A stretch of 21,063 nt of DNA from Colivivens sp963640465 (GTDB lineage: Bacteria; Bacteroidota; Bacteroidia; Bacteroidales; Bacteroidaceae). Made by a program: the position numbers and the translations under genes. Under the pieces are notes generated by a model. That model saw only the letters and a program-made list of their open reading frames with translations, ran no database searches and was not told where the DNA came from. The stretch spans positions 1 to 21,063 of the forward strand of contig CAVHYP010000044.1 of assembly GCA_963640465.1 (NCBI GenBank), in the 5' to 3' direction. How positions within the stretch are numbered: position 1 is the stretch's first letter; each line of letters begins with the position of its first letter. This document shows, in pieces, positions 14,205 through 21,063 of the stretch.

Positions 14205-15659
14205 TTAGAAGTCGGGCTGTACTTCGAGGTGGATGTGCTTGCCTGTGGCTGGATGTATGAAGTCGATGGACTCTGCATGAAGATACATGCGGTGACTGAG
14301 ACTTAACTGTGAATCAGGCTGTTCATTCGGTGTGCCTGATTCTATGAAAAGATCTTCCTTCTGTGTGCTTGATTCCGTGCAAATCTGTTTCTTCAACGTG
14401 CTTGACTTTGAATAAAGCCGGTCGCCGACGATTGGACAACCGAGTCCGTCAGAATGGGCTGCATGCACGCGCAGTTGGTGGGTTCTGCCTGTCTGAGGAT
14501 AGAAGACGATGCGTGTGCGGTTGTCTTTCCTTTCCAAAACTTCGTAGTGGGTGACGGCTTCTTTGCCGTGGGCATAGTTCACCATCTGTCGGGGTCGGTC
14601 GAGTTTGTTGGGTGACAAGGGTAGGGTGATGGTTCCGCTTTCGCTCTCCACTGTACCTTCGAGAATGGCTATGTAGCGTTTGCGCACTTCGTGTCTGTAG
14701 AACTCTATCTGCAGAGCCTTGTGGGTTTCTTTGTCCTTGGCAAGCATCATGATGCCCGAGGTGTCCATGTCGAGGCGGTGGACAATCAGTGGTCCGCTGA
14801 TGTAAGGGTGGGTGGCCTGTATGACTGACTCCACGCTCGGTGCATCCACATTGCCTCGTACAGCCAACATCCCTGCGGGTTTGTAGACGGCAATGATGGC
14901 ATCGTCTTCGTAGATCACTTTCATCTCGCGTGCCTTTTCGCGCATGGTGGCGATCAATGGGTTTTCTTCTACATCGAGACCGATGATCATGTGCTCGAGT
15001 ATCGGCTTGCACTTTGCCTGGCATGCCGGATAGTATTCGCCTTCATACCTTACTTCGCCTTTGGGTGATCGGCCCAACCAGAACTCTGCCATGCAAAGCG
15101 GTTGCAGTTTTTGCCGATAGGCATACTGCAGGAGTTTGGGCGCACAACATTCGCCTGCTCCTGAAGGCGGAATGCGACAGGTCTGCTTGTCGAAGATGTC
15201 TACCAGCGACCGCGTCTCTCCTCTTGCATTGAGAAACTGGAACTGGTTGAACAGCTTCATCTGCAGAGCCCTTGACCTTTCGCTCTTTTCCTCTACATCG
15301 GGCATGGCGCTGATAATGGAGTCTTCTTCTCTGTAGGTAGTTTCCCATTGGTCGACATCATACACGGGCGGTACAAAACCTTCGATGCAACGCTTGCCGT
15401 CGAGCAGTCCCGAGAATGCCCAAAGACTGCTGATGCCATTGGGAGTCATCACCACAAGCACTCCGAACATCTTGCCTAGTCTGATTTCTTCTTGCCACTC
15501 GCAATGGCTGCGAAGGCATTCCTGCAGCATGTGGCTTGCACGGAGCGAAAGAGGGTGGGGCTTATAGCAGAACGGGTAGGTGAACTGACGGGGTAAAACG
15601 ACTTCACCCTCCAATGAGAGAGGGTGAAGTGCAGATGATATGAAAGGGAAATCAGTCAT
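14205..15659 (-). CDS. RluA-family pseudouridine synthase with extra N-terminal domain
   Basis: RluA-family enzymes convert specific uridines in rRNA or tRNA to pseudouridine. The catalytic domain occupies about residues 245-484, with KPAGMLAV (260-267), HRLDMDTSG (294-302, catalytic Asp297), and QTGRTHQLRVH (389-399). Residues 25-240 form an extra domain with many cysteines (161, 171, 172, 213, 217) seen in larger Bacteroidetes members; its role is unknown. Between VGDRLYS and SHRMYLHA, residues 417-449 form an insertion of three 11-residue repeats. The ATG at 15659 overlaps the GH51 stop as TAATG and is the only Met before the conserved FTYPFCYKPHPL block. The RNA target cannot be told from sequence. 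Confidence 0.9.
   Translation of the reverse strand: MTDFPFISSALHPLSLEGEVVLPRQFTYPFCYKPHPLSLRASHMLQECLRSHCEWQEEIRLGKMFGVLVVMTPNGISSLWAFSGLLDGKRCIEGFVPPVYDVDQWETTYREEDSIISAMPDVEEKSERSRALQMKLFNQFQFLNARGETRSLVDIFDKQTCRIPPSGAGECCAPKLLQYAYRQKLQPLCMAEFWLGRSPKGEVRYEGEYYPACQAKCKPILEHMIIGLDVEENPLIATMREKAREMKVIYEDDAIIAVYKPAGMLAVRGNVDAPSVESVIQATHPYISGPLIVHRLDMDTSGIMMLAKDKETHKALQIEFYRHEVRKRYIAILEGTVESESGTITLPLSPNKLDRPRQMVNYAHGKEAVTHYEVLERKDNRTRIVFYPQTGRTHQLRVHAAHSDGLGCPIVGDRLYSKSSTLKKQICTESSTQKEDLFIESGTPNEQPDSQLSLSHRMYLHAESIDFIHPATGKHIHLEVQPDF
14313..14411. repeat. Three 33-bp tandem repeats inside the pseudouridine synthase gene
   Basis: The period is exact: GTGCYTGAY words begin at 14332, 14365 and 14398. 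The encoded 11-residue repeats share a Lys/Glu-Ser-Ser/Gly-Thr pattern and lie in a hydrophilic loop that interrupts the catalytic domain between VGDRLYS and SHRMYLH. The frame is kept. Confidence 0.8.
15601..15630. repeat. Perfect 11-bp inverted repeat at the start of the pseudouridine synthase gene
   Basis: Arms ACTTCACCCTC (15601-15611) and GAGGGTGAAGT (15620-15630) are separated by 8 nt. The element encodes residues 10-20 of the synthase (LHPLSLEGE region) and begins about 30 nt after the ATG. It could fold in the mRNA, or be a small palindromic insertion carried in frame. Confidence 0.75.
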
Positions 15660-18241
15660 TATTTCTTTTTTGCATTGGCTGGAATCCTTATTACAGAAAG
15701 GCTGTAGGCTGGGATGTCGTAGCTCAGTGTAGGACTGACTTGCAGTGTGGAACTCTGTGGCTTTACGTCCCTGTCATCGGGTTTGCCACTGAGGATAGTC
15801 AGACTTGCTGTTGTGCAGAAGCCTTGCAAGTCGCCAAGGTTGATGGTTGACTTGGTGTTGACTGGCAGCAGGTTGACAAGCTTCACAATGAGGTCACCGT
15901 TCTCTGCTTTCACTACTGAGGAGTTGACTCTCAGTTGCACTGCCTCGTTTCCTTTGACCGATATGTCGGTCGGGATGTATTCCACTCCGTTGTTGTTGCC
16001 GAAAAGGTATTGCACATAGTAGCTTGGGGCAGGACGTACGCTTGTGTTGCCGAAGTAGATAAGATCGGGGTTCCAGTTGGAGTGTTTGTCCTTGCAGAGC
16101 AGCGGTGCGTAGGATTCCATGACTACCACGTCGGCATTGCGCTCGAGATTGGTCATGTGGAGAGCTTCGCTAAGGGCATTTTCCATGCGGTTGCCTCCAC
16201 TTGCCCATTCACCGAGATACACCTTGGTGCCGTTGCGGTCGTACTTGTCGTAGAAGTTCTGGTTGTGGATGAACCATCCCGGACTCACATAGTAGTGCTC
16301 GTCGACGATGTCCACATTTTCCTTGCGTGCCAGTTCCCATCCGTATTCGTAGTCACTTCCTTCGAAGAACGGACCGACAGTTCCCACCACTTCGATTTCC
16401 GGATATTTGGCTTTGATTCCCTTGTTGAGGAAGTTGAAGCGCTCGGTGAACACATCGGAGATGAGGTCTTCGTTGCCTATGCCGAGGTATTTGAGCCCGA
16501 ATGGTTTAGGGTGTCCTGCGTCGGCACGCATCTTTGCCCACTTGGATGTCTTCGGGTCGCCGTTTGCCCATTCAATGAGGTTGAGCAGTTCCTGAAGGTA
16601 TTCTTCCATGGTCTGCAATGGTTCGGATGTCGGTATGCATGCCTCTTGTCCTGCGAATGGCAGTCCGCCCTGCTGACCGTGTCCTCCGCGCCATGAGTTC
16701 TGGCAACATACTCCTGCCGGCAATACTGGCAGTGGTGCTGCACCTATGTCTTCGCAGAACTGGAAGTATTCGTAGAATCCGAGTCCCATGGTCTGATGGT
16801 AGTTCCAGATGTTGGCAAGGGTTTTGCGCTCCCACAGCGGTCCTACGGTGTAGTTCCAGTGGTACATGTCTTCAAGTCCTTGTCCGTGGCTGGCGCAACC
16901 GCCCGGGAAGCGCACGAACTTTGGTTTGAGGTCGGCAAGTGTCTGTGCCAAGTCGGGACGAAGTCCGTTCTTGCGGTTCTTGAAGGTCTTTTGCGGGAAG
17001 AGGCTTACGAAATCGATTGCCATCTTTCCTGTCTGCATTGGAGTGAGGCGTATTTGTGCATTGTCGCAGTCCTGGCTGGCTGTGATCACTGCCTCATATT
17101 GTTTCCACTGTCCGTTGGCTTTGAATGTCTTTTGTGCCAGTACCTTGTCGCCGTCGATAAGTTCCACTTTCATGTTGCCTGCTCCTTCCATGTTCTTGAG
17201 GAAGAGTGAGAGGTCGTATTTGTCGCCCTTGCGTAGCACGATGCCATCGAAGCCTCCGTTTTGGAGTGACGAACCGGTTTCAGTGGTGCTGAGCACTGAG
17301 TAGTGGGAGTTGTTCTTGTGGATTGGGTCGGCTGTCTCGATGGTCCAATCTGTCTTGCCTGTGCCTTCGAGTGTCCAGAACGACTTGGAGTTCCATCCTC
17401 CATGGTCGAGATTGTTGTACTCGAAGTCGCGGTTCTGTACGAGCTCTGCATAGAGTCCGCCGTCGGCTGCATAGCTGATGTCCTCGAAGAAGATGCCCAC
17501 GAGGTTTGGACTGATGGCTTTCTTGTCTGCGGGGTTGAGGGTGATGGTGGCTTCCACGCTGCTTATGTTTGCAAACCGGGTGGCATCGTCACGCATGGAT
17601 TCGCCGTGGCGCTGGTTGCGCAGGGTAGTGGCATTGCCTTTGTCTATCAGTGCCTCGACCAGTGTCCATGGAGCACGGGTGATGCATCCTTCTTGTTCTG
17701 TGCCTCCCACGGTCACCTTCACTTCTTGGCTCTTGTAGTCACCGCCTTCGCGTGCCGGTGTCCACTGTTTGAAGTCGCGGCTTGTCACCTGGTAGGTCTT
17801 GCCTTCTTTGGTCTTGTAGGTCACCACGAAGAGTCCGCCTTTCTTTTCGAGTACTGGAGCAATCACGCTTGAGGTGGACACGTAAGGGTAGTCCTGCGGT
17901 TTCCAGATGGAGAGTTTCTTTGTCTGAGTGGTTGCAAATTGGTTGGTGTTGTCGTTCACCTGCCACACAGCATACCATGTGTCGCCGTCTTTGATGACGC
18001 TCGGGTGGAACATCCGCTTCTGCGAGCCCCATGATCCGAAATCGCTTTTCACGAACGACTGGTCCTGGCCTATTGCCGTCCAGCGGCTTTTGTCAGAACT
18101 ATACGCAATGTGGATGCCCTTGTGGGTGTCCTGTGGAATTGCGTAGGTGAAGATGTAGACAGAGTCGGGTGCTGCAGCCATGCCTTTCAGCGTGATGCCG
18201 CACAGCATGGTCATTGCGAGCAAAAGTCTCTTTTTGTTCAT
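15659..18241 (-). CDS. Secreted GH51 alpha-L-arabinofuranosidase with N-terminal propeller-like module
   Basis: The enzyme should release L-arabinofuranose from arabinan or arabinoxylan side chains. Its 860 residues start with a signal peptide (1-23). Residues 25-165 carry repeats like HIAYSSDKSRWTAIG, MFHPSVIKDGDTWYAVW and VTSRDFKQWTPA, resembling blades of GH43 or sialidase propellers but too few for a full propeller. Residues 228-280 begin the GH51 part, a CBM4/9-like beta domain spans about 285-415, and the TIM barrel follows with acid/base Glu591 (GIGNE) and nucleophile Glu678 (LGEWA). A C-terminal beta domain ends at 860. It lies 16 nt after a lipoprotein gene and overlaps the next start by 1 nt. 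Location is periplasm or surface. Confidence 0.93.
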   Translation of the reverse strand: MNKKRLLLAMTMLCGITLKGMAAAPDSVYIFTYAIPQDTHKGIHIAYSSDKSRWTAIGQDQSFVKSDFGSWGSQKRMFHPSVIKDGDTWYAVWQVNDNTNQFATTQTKKLSIWKPQDYPYVSTSSVIAPVLEKKGGLFVVTYKTKEGKTYQVTSRDFKQWTPAREGGDYKSQEVKVTVGGTEQEGCITRAPWTLVEALIDKGNATTLRNQRHGESMRDDATRFANISSVEATITLNPADKKAISPNLVGIFFEDISYAADGGLYAELVQNRDFEYNNLDHGGWNSKSFWTLEGTGKTDWTIETADPIHKNNSHYSVLSTTETGSSLQNGGFDGIVLRKGDKYDLSLFLKNMEGAGNMKVELIDGDKVLAQKTFKANGQWKQYEAVITASQDCDNAQIRLTPMQTGKMAIDFVSLFPQKTFKNRKNGLRPDLAQTLADLKPKFVRFPGGCASHGQGLEDMYHWNYTVGPLWERKTLANIWNYHQTMGLGFYEYFQFCEDIGAAPLPVLPAGVCCQNSWRGGHGQQGGLPFAGQEACIPTSEPLQTMEEYLQELLNLIEWANGDPKTSKWAKMRADAGHPKPFGLKYLGIGNEDLISDVFTERFNFLNKGIKAKYPEIEVVGTVGPFFEGSDYEYGWELARKENVDIVDEHYYVSPGWFIHNQNFYDKYDRNGTKVYLGEWASGGNRMENALSEALHMTNLERNADVVVMESYAPLLCKDKHSNWNPDLIYFGNTSVRPAPSYYVQYLFGNNNGVEYIPTDISVKGNEAVQLRVNSSVVKAENGDLIVKLVNLLPVNTKSTINLGDLQGFCTTASLTILSGKPDDRDVKPQSSTLQVSPTLSYDIPAYSLSVIRIPANAKKK

Positions 18242-18257
18242 GGTTGTGATTTATTGG

Positions 18258-18716
18258 TTATTTATTGATTGTCAGTTTTGTGGTCACGGTGTTGGTCTGT
18301 GCATAGAGCGAACCGGAGGTGAAGGCGTCGGCACTGCTTGCGCACATTGCATAGAATGTGATAGTGTAGATGGTGTCGGCTTTTGACGGTGCCTTGAATT
18401 TGAAGGTGGCTGTTCCGGTGAGTGAACTTACACTGCCGTTGGTCTTTGTCGGGTTCGACCTGTTGTAGCTTTTGCTGCCAAGGCGATAGGAACTGTTGCC
18501 TATCTTGTAGTCCTGGTAGGAATAATAATAATAGTCGCCTTCCTCTGCAAGGGTGACGGTGGCAGTGATGGTGTCGCCGGCATTGCACGTGGATGGGCTG
18601 AGCTCTATTTTCTCCAGTTTCGGGGCTTTTGCCACTTTGGCATCGTCGTCGTCACAGGCACTGAATATCATCATATTTGCAAGTGCCAGTGCGCTGCATA
18701 GAAGTAGTTTGTGCAT
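18258..18716 (-). CDS. Putative surface lipoprotein with Ig-like fold
   Basis: The 152 residues begin with a lipoprotein signal peptide: short basic start, hydrophobic core and IFSAC lipobox with Cys21. Four aspartates follow the cysteine, resembling the acidic export signal that sends Bacteroidetes lipoproteins to the cell surface (reported as SDDDD in Bacteroides fragilis). The rest is Thr/Ser/Tyr-rich beta structure, with a LSPSTCNAGDTITATVTL strand pair and a late TIYTITFYAMC strand, like an Ig-type domain. No named family is recognised. It is the first gene after its own consensus promoter and precedes the GH51 gene by 16 nt, so a role in binding or presenting arabinose-containing glycan is an inference from context. 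Confidence 0.82.
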   Translation of the reverse strand: MHKLLLCSALALANMMIFSACDDDDAKVAKAPKLEKIELSPSTCNAGDTITATVTLAEEGDYYYYSYQDYKIGNSSYRLGSKSYNRSNPTKTNGSVSSLTGTATFKFKAPSKADTIYTITFYAMCASSADAFTSGSLYAQTNTVTTKLTINK

Positions 18717-18768
18717 TGTTGTTTCAATATTATTTGTTTATTGGTTGTCGAATGAACTATCTTTTGTG

Positions 18769-18800
18769 CAAAGGTACGCATTTCTATTGATGCAACCAAA
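18769..18800 (-). promoter_or_regulatory. Consensus promoter of the lipoprotein-GH51-pseudouridine synthase run
   Basis: TTTG (18797-18800), exactly 20 nt, then TACCTTTG (18769-18776) on the minus strand match the Bacteroidetes consensus fully. Transcription would start near 18763, giving a leader of about 45-50 nt before the lipoprotein ATG. It lies only 10 nt from the terminator of the preceding gene. Confidence 0.82.
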
Positions 18801-18810
18801 TTTCTGTATG

Positions 18811-18848
18811 AAAAAAAGGAGTAGCCAAACATCACGCTCAGCTACTCC
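18811..18848 (-). terminator. Intrinsic terminator of the TlpA-like gene
   Basis: On the minus strand the perfect 8-bp stem GGAGTAGC/GCTACTCC (18818-18825 and 18841-18848) has a 15-nt loop and is followed by seven T (18811-18817). It lies about 40 nt past the stop of the thioredoxin-like gene: a textbook rho-independent terminator. Confidence 0.92.
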
Positions 18849-18890
18849 GGCAATTTTTACCAATAATAATACTATAATCTGCTGAAAAGA

Positions 18891-20054
18891 TTATTTTCCG
18901 AATGTATTGTCGAGGAATGTGTAGAACTCAGGGTCTTCGCCTGTTACTGTCTTCACAATCTTGCCGTCAGGACCAATGAGAATCTTTGTTGGGAAGCCCG
19001 ACACAGCGTATTTCTTCACTACGCTGCCGTCGCCCTCGGCATCCTTCACGTGCAGCCAGGGCAATTCGTGCTTCTTCACAGCCTCTTTCCATTTTTCGTC
19101 AGTGTCGCCGGAGTCCAGTCCCACAATCTCGAGTTTGTCCTTGTATTTTGCGTAGTATTCCTTCATTTTTGGCATGCCCTTGATGCACCATCCGCACCAT
19201 GAGCCCCAGAAGTCGAGAATCACGTATTTGCCGCGCAGACTTGAGAGGGCGAACTCCTTGCCGTTGATGTCGGTGAGGGTGAAGTCCTGTGCTTCCACTC
19301 CCTCTCCCTGCACCTTCTGAGCCTTGGCTTCAGCCTCTTTCTGTGCCTTCATCTGGTTGATCGACTGGTAGGCAATGTCCTTCATGCGTCCGTTCTTCAC
19401 ATTGTCGGACAGCAGTGCTATGGCAGACTCCATCTTCTCTTCAGTGTCGAAGCTAGAGATGAGGTATGCAGCCGGTTCCTTGTCGGAGTTGTTCTTGATG
19501 ACTTCCATGATGCCATTCTCAGCTTTTTCCTTCATCGGACCTACATTCTGGTGATATTCGGCAAGCACTGTTTCCTGGCTTTCGCCTGCCTGTATGCGTT
19601 CCAACATCTTCAGGTTATAGTCCGCAAGCTCCTTCTTTGCGGCAGAATACTGTTCCATTACATCGTAATAGTCCTTGTAGAATTTGCTGCCGGTGTATTT
19701 CGTCAAGTCGCTTAGGCTTGTCTGCATTGCAGTTGAGTCGCCCGGTTCCACTTTCGGCAACTTGCCGGTGATTTCCAGAGTCTCGTTTGGCATCGCTGGC
19801 ATCTGCATGTATTTATTGTCTTTGCCACGGAAAGTGGCAGGGTTGGCAATGAGGAACATGCCGCTGCCGTTGGCATCGAGCGTGAAATCGAATTTGCCTT
19901 TCTTGCCGACAATCGTGTCGCGTTTCTGTTGGAAATAAACTATGAGAGAGTCGCCAAAGTTCTCGATGTTGACCTTGACTTGCAGCTTGCCCGTCTGGGC
20001 GCTTGCAACCGATGCGGATCCAAGAAGCATCAGTCCTAAGAAGAATTTTTTCAT
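18891..20054 (-). CDS. TlpA-like thioredoxin with DUF4369 N-terminal domain
   Basis: This exported thiol-disulfide protein has 387 residues. The signal peptide is 1-19 (MKKFFLGLML start, ASA-Q cleavage), with no lipobox, so it should be periplasmic. Residues 21-110 form a beta-rich DUF4369-type domain, 115-250 are helical and rich in Lys, Glu and Ala, and 253-387 form a TlpA/AhpC-TSA thioredoxin fold. The redox motif is WCGWC with Cys287 and Cys290, and the cis-proline is in GFPTK (355). Typical roles are reduction or repair of exported protein disulfides or cytochrome maturation; the partner is not evident. It is monocistronic, with its own promoter and terminator. Confidence 0.93.
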   Translation of the reverse strand: MKKFFLGLMLLGSASVASAQTGKLQVKVNIENFGDSLIVYFQQKRDTIVGKKGKFDFTLDANGSGMFLIANPATFRGKDNKYMQMPAMPNETLEITGKLPKVEPGDSTAMQTSLSDLTKYTGSKFYKDYYDVMEQYSAAKKELADYNLKMLERIQAGESQETVLAEYHQNVGPMKEKAENGIMEVIKNNSDKEPAAYLISSFDTEEKMESAIALLSDNVKNGRMKDIAYQSINQMKAQKEAEAKAQKVQGEGVEAQDFTLTDINGKEFALSSLRGKYVILDFWGSWCGWCIKGMPKMKEYYAKYKDKLEIVGLDSGDTDEKWKEAVKKHELPWLHVKDAEGDGSVVKKYAVSGFPTKILIGPDGKIVKTVTGEDPEFYTFLDNTFGK

Positions 20055-20089
20055 TGTGATACCTGTCTTCGTTTATTAATTGATATCTG

Positions 20090-20097
20090 CAAAGTTA
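20090..20097 (-). promoter_or_regulatory. -7 element of the TlpA-like gene
   Basis: TAACTTTG on the minus strand fits TAnnTTTG. At the expected -33 distance only a weak match (GGTG) is seen. Transcription would start near 20084, giving a leader of about 30 nt. Confidence 0.55.
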
Positions 20098-20171
20098 GTA
20101 ATTTCATTTTGAATTCACCACTCCATGAATGAATTATTTTTGTCAGAACAGCCATATTCCAGGGTTTTCCT

Positions 20172-20179
20172 TACCTTTG
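20172..20179 (+). promoter_or_regulatory. -7 element of the tyrosine phosphatase gene
   Basis: TACCTTTG on the plus strand fits TAnnTTTG; no good TTTG lies 19-21 nt upstream (the nearest is 29 nt away). It is divergent from the TlpA promoter about 75 bp to the left. The leader would be roughly 75 nt. Confidence 0.55.
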
Positions 20180-20195
20180 CACCCGAATTTGTACA

Positions 20196-20246
20196 AAACA
20201 GTGCAGCAATATAAACAATGTACCGATATAAACAGTGCAACCATAT
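20196..20246. repeat. Three 17-nt direct repeats in the phosphatase leader
   Basis: Units at 20196-20212, 20213-20229 and 20230-20246 abut exactly and share AAACARTGYA, a variable middle and a final ATAT. They lie between the predicted transcription start and the ribosome-binding site, so they would be in the mRNA leader. Confidence 0.75.
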
Positions 20247-20252
20247 ATAATA

Positions 20253-20262
20253 AGGAGAGATG
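20253..20262 (+). promoter_or_regulatory. Shine-Dalgarno site very close to the phosphatase ATG
   Basis: AGGAG (20253-20257) ends only 2 nt before the ATG at 20260, shorter than the usual 5-9 nt. No other in-frame start nearby fits the family N-terminus, so the ATG is retained and the short spacing is noted. Confidence 0.5.
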
Positions 20263-20751
20263 AGTGACAAGACAAGACTTTTGTTCATTTGCCTTGGCAA
20301 TATATGCCGGTCGCCGGCAGCCAATGCCATCATGCAACACATAGTGGACGAAGCTGGACTGGCTTCACAGTTTGAGATCGATTCAGCCGGAATCGGTCCG
20401 TGGCATGTGGGTCAGTTGCCCGACTCGCGCATGCGGAAGTACGGGGCAGCCCGTGGCTATCGCATCGACCATGTTGCCCGCCAGTTTGATGCCTGGCACG
20501 ACTTCAATCGTTTTGACTTCATCATCGTGATGGACGATGACAACTACCGTAACATCTGTTCGCAGTCCCACGACGATGCAGACCGTAGGAAGGTGATCCG
20601 CATGGCAGACCATTTCGTCCGTCATAAAGGCACAGGATGCGTTCCCGACCCATACTATGGCGGCAAGTCCGACTTCGAACTGTCACTCGATCTGATTGAG
20701 GACGGTTGCCAAGGTCTGCTCGATGCATTGACCACAGGCAAAAGAATATAG
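20260..20751 (+). CDS. Low-molecular-weight protein-tyrosine phosphatase
   Basis: The cytoplasmic enzyme removes phosphate from phosphotyrosine, often on tyrosine kinases that control capsule or exopolysaccharide export. Its 163 residues match the family. The catalytic P-loop CX5R is CLGNICR (Cys11 to Arg17) followed by SP, DSAGIGPWHVG (41-51) is a family block, and the general acid Asp130 is in DPYYGG. No kinase or polysaccharide gene is next to it in this window, so the substrate is unknown. It is the only gene here on the plus strand and faces the esterase fragment. Confidence 0.95.
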   Translation: MSDKTRLLFICLGNICRSPAANAIMQHIVDEAGLASQFEIDSAGIGPWHVGQLPDSRMRKYGAARGYRIDHVARQFDAWHDFNRFDFIIVMDDDNYRNICSQSHDDADRRKVIRMADHFVRHKGTGCVPDPYYGGKSDFELSLDLIEDGCQGLLDALTTGKRI

Positions 20752-20774
20752 CCCTTTCGCTGCTTTTCCCCCAG

Positions 20775-20857
20775 CCTCTCCTGTAGAGAGGAAGTACAAG
20801 GCGAGCTTTGCTCGAGTGTCATCGCCGACGCTCTCGGAGGGAGCTGACTCCTACTCG
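20775..20857. repeat. Dispersed hairpin repeat, copy B
   Basis: A CCTCTC/GAGAGG hairpin with a 5-nt loop (20775-20791) is followed by a core at 20796-20857 that aligns with 2944-3007. This copy also contains CGAGC-ttt-GCTCG and CCGA/TCGG dyads that are weaker in copy A. It lies in the convergent gap between the phosphatase and the esterase and has no T-run, so a terminator role is not supported. Confidence 0.6.
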
Positions 20858-20871
20858 CACAGTTCAGCCAT

Positions 20872-20890
20872 ACCATCCGGATGGTTAACC
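20872..20890. promoter_or_regulatory. Overlapping palindromes between convergent genes
   Basis: ACCATCCGGATGGT (20872-20885) is a perfect 14-bp palindrome and overlaps GGTTAACC (20883-20890). It might be a protein-binding site or a short bidirectional hairpin; no function can be assigned. Confidence 0.35.
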
Positions 20891-20932
20891 CAAAACATAC
20901 AGATTGTAACCTCTGCAAGTGTCAAATCCTCA

Positions 20933-21063
20933 CTAAAATGTCTTCCCTGCTTTGACAAGTGCTGTTGCAAGCGCAGCCTTCCAGAATGTCCAGTCGTGGC
21001 TGCCGGCACGCGAAATGAGTTCGTACTTCACATTCTGCTTGGTAAGCATCTGGGTGAATTCGT
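20933..21063 (-). CDS. Esterase-family alpha/beta hydrolase, C-terminal fragment
   Basis: Only the last 43 codons are inside the window; the gene continues beyond the right edge and ends with TAG at 20933-20935. The visible sequence runs ...LTKQNVKYELISRAGSHDWTFWKAAL... and ends AGKTF. The GSHDWTFW segment is typical of the catalytic-histidine region of the esterase D / putative esterase family (PF00756), whose Bacteroidetes members include acetyl-xylan and feruloyl esterases. Substrate and export signal cannot be judged from this part. It converges on the phosphatase gene. Confidence 0.75.
   Translation of the reverse strand, partial: EFTQMLTKQNVKYELISRAGSHDWTFWKAALATALVKAGKTF

Noticed and set aside
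20775..20857. Rho-independent terminator for the phosphatase gene
   Set aside because: The hairpins are not followed by a T-run on either strand, and a related sequence occurs far from any gene end at 2895-3007.

Overview
The window reads as chromosomal DNA of a Bacteroidales bacterium, most likely Prevotella or a close relative. The reasons are several promoters of the Bacteroidetes type (TTTG, 19-21 nt, TAnnTTTG), families typical of that phylum (DUF4859 secreted proteins with a type IX-like C-terminal tail, DUF5063, DUF4369-TlpA proteins), and mostly weak Shine-Dalgarno sites. No transposase, integrase, phage, CRISPR or RNA gene was found. Nearly all genes are on the minus strand; the only convincing plus-strand gene is at 20260-20751.

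Layout, left to right. (1) 1-2700: a five-module secreted DUF4859 protein with a strong terminator and a recognisable promoter. (2) 2553-3476: a 924-bp stretch with no convincing gene. It holds one copy of a dispersed repeat and a nine-unit array with a 42-bp period and positionally conserved dyads, the most unusual feature here. (3) 3477-10197: a minus-strand run transcribed as AICAR formyltransferase, a small basic protein, seryl-tRNA synthetase, a fused Nfn-type flavoprotein, a uridine phosphorylase-like enzyme and free methionine-(R)-sulfoxide reductase. It is fed by a duplicated promoter and a leader with three hairpin repeats. (4) 10246-14143: recF, dciA, DUF5063, a DEDDy 3'-5' exonuclease and an RlmI-like rRNA methyltransferase, tightly packed or overlapping, behind a perfect promoter that appears to make recF nearly leaderless. 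(5) 14205-18800: a lipoprotein, a secreted GH51 arabinofuranosidase and an RluA-family pseudouridine synthase whose start overlaps the GH51 stop. (6) 18811-20097: a TlpA-like thioredoxin protein with its own promoter and terminator. (7) 20172-21063: a low-molecular-weight tyrosine phosphatase on the plus strand, a second copy of the dispersed repeat, and the C-terminus of an esterase running off the edge.

Functionally this is a housekeeping backbone (purine synthesis and salvage, translation, replication and repair, rRNA modification, redox balance) interleaved with envelope and polysaccharide functions (arabinofuranosidase, lipoprotein, DUF4859 protein, TlpA). No new multi-gene system is evident. 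The novelty lies in non-coding repeats: the 42-bp dyad array, the leader repeats, the duplicated promoter and the dispersed hairpin element.
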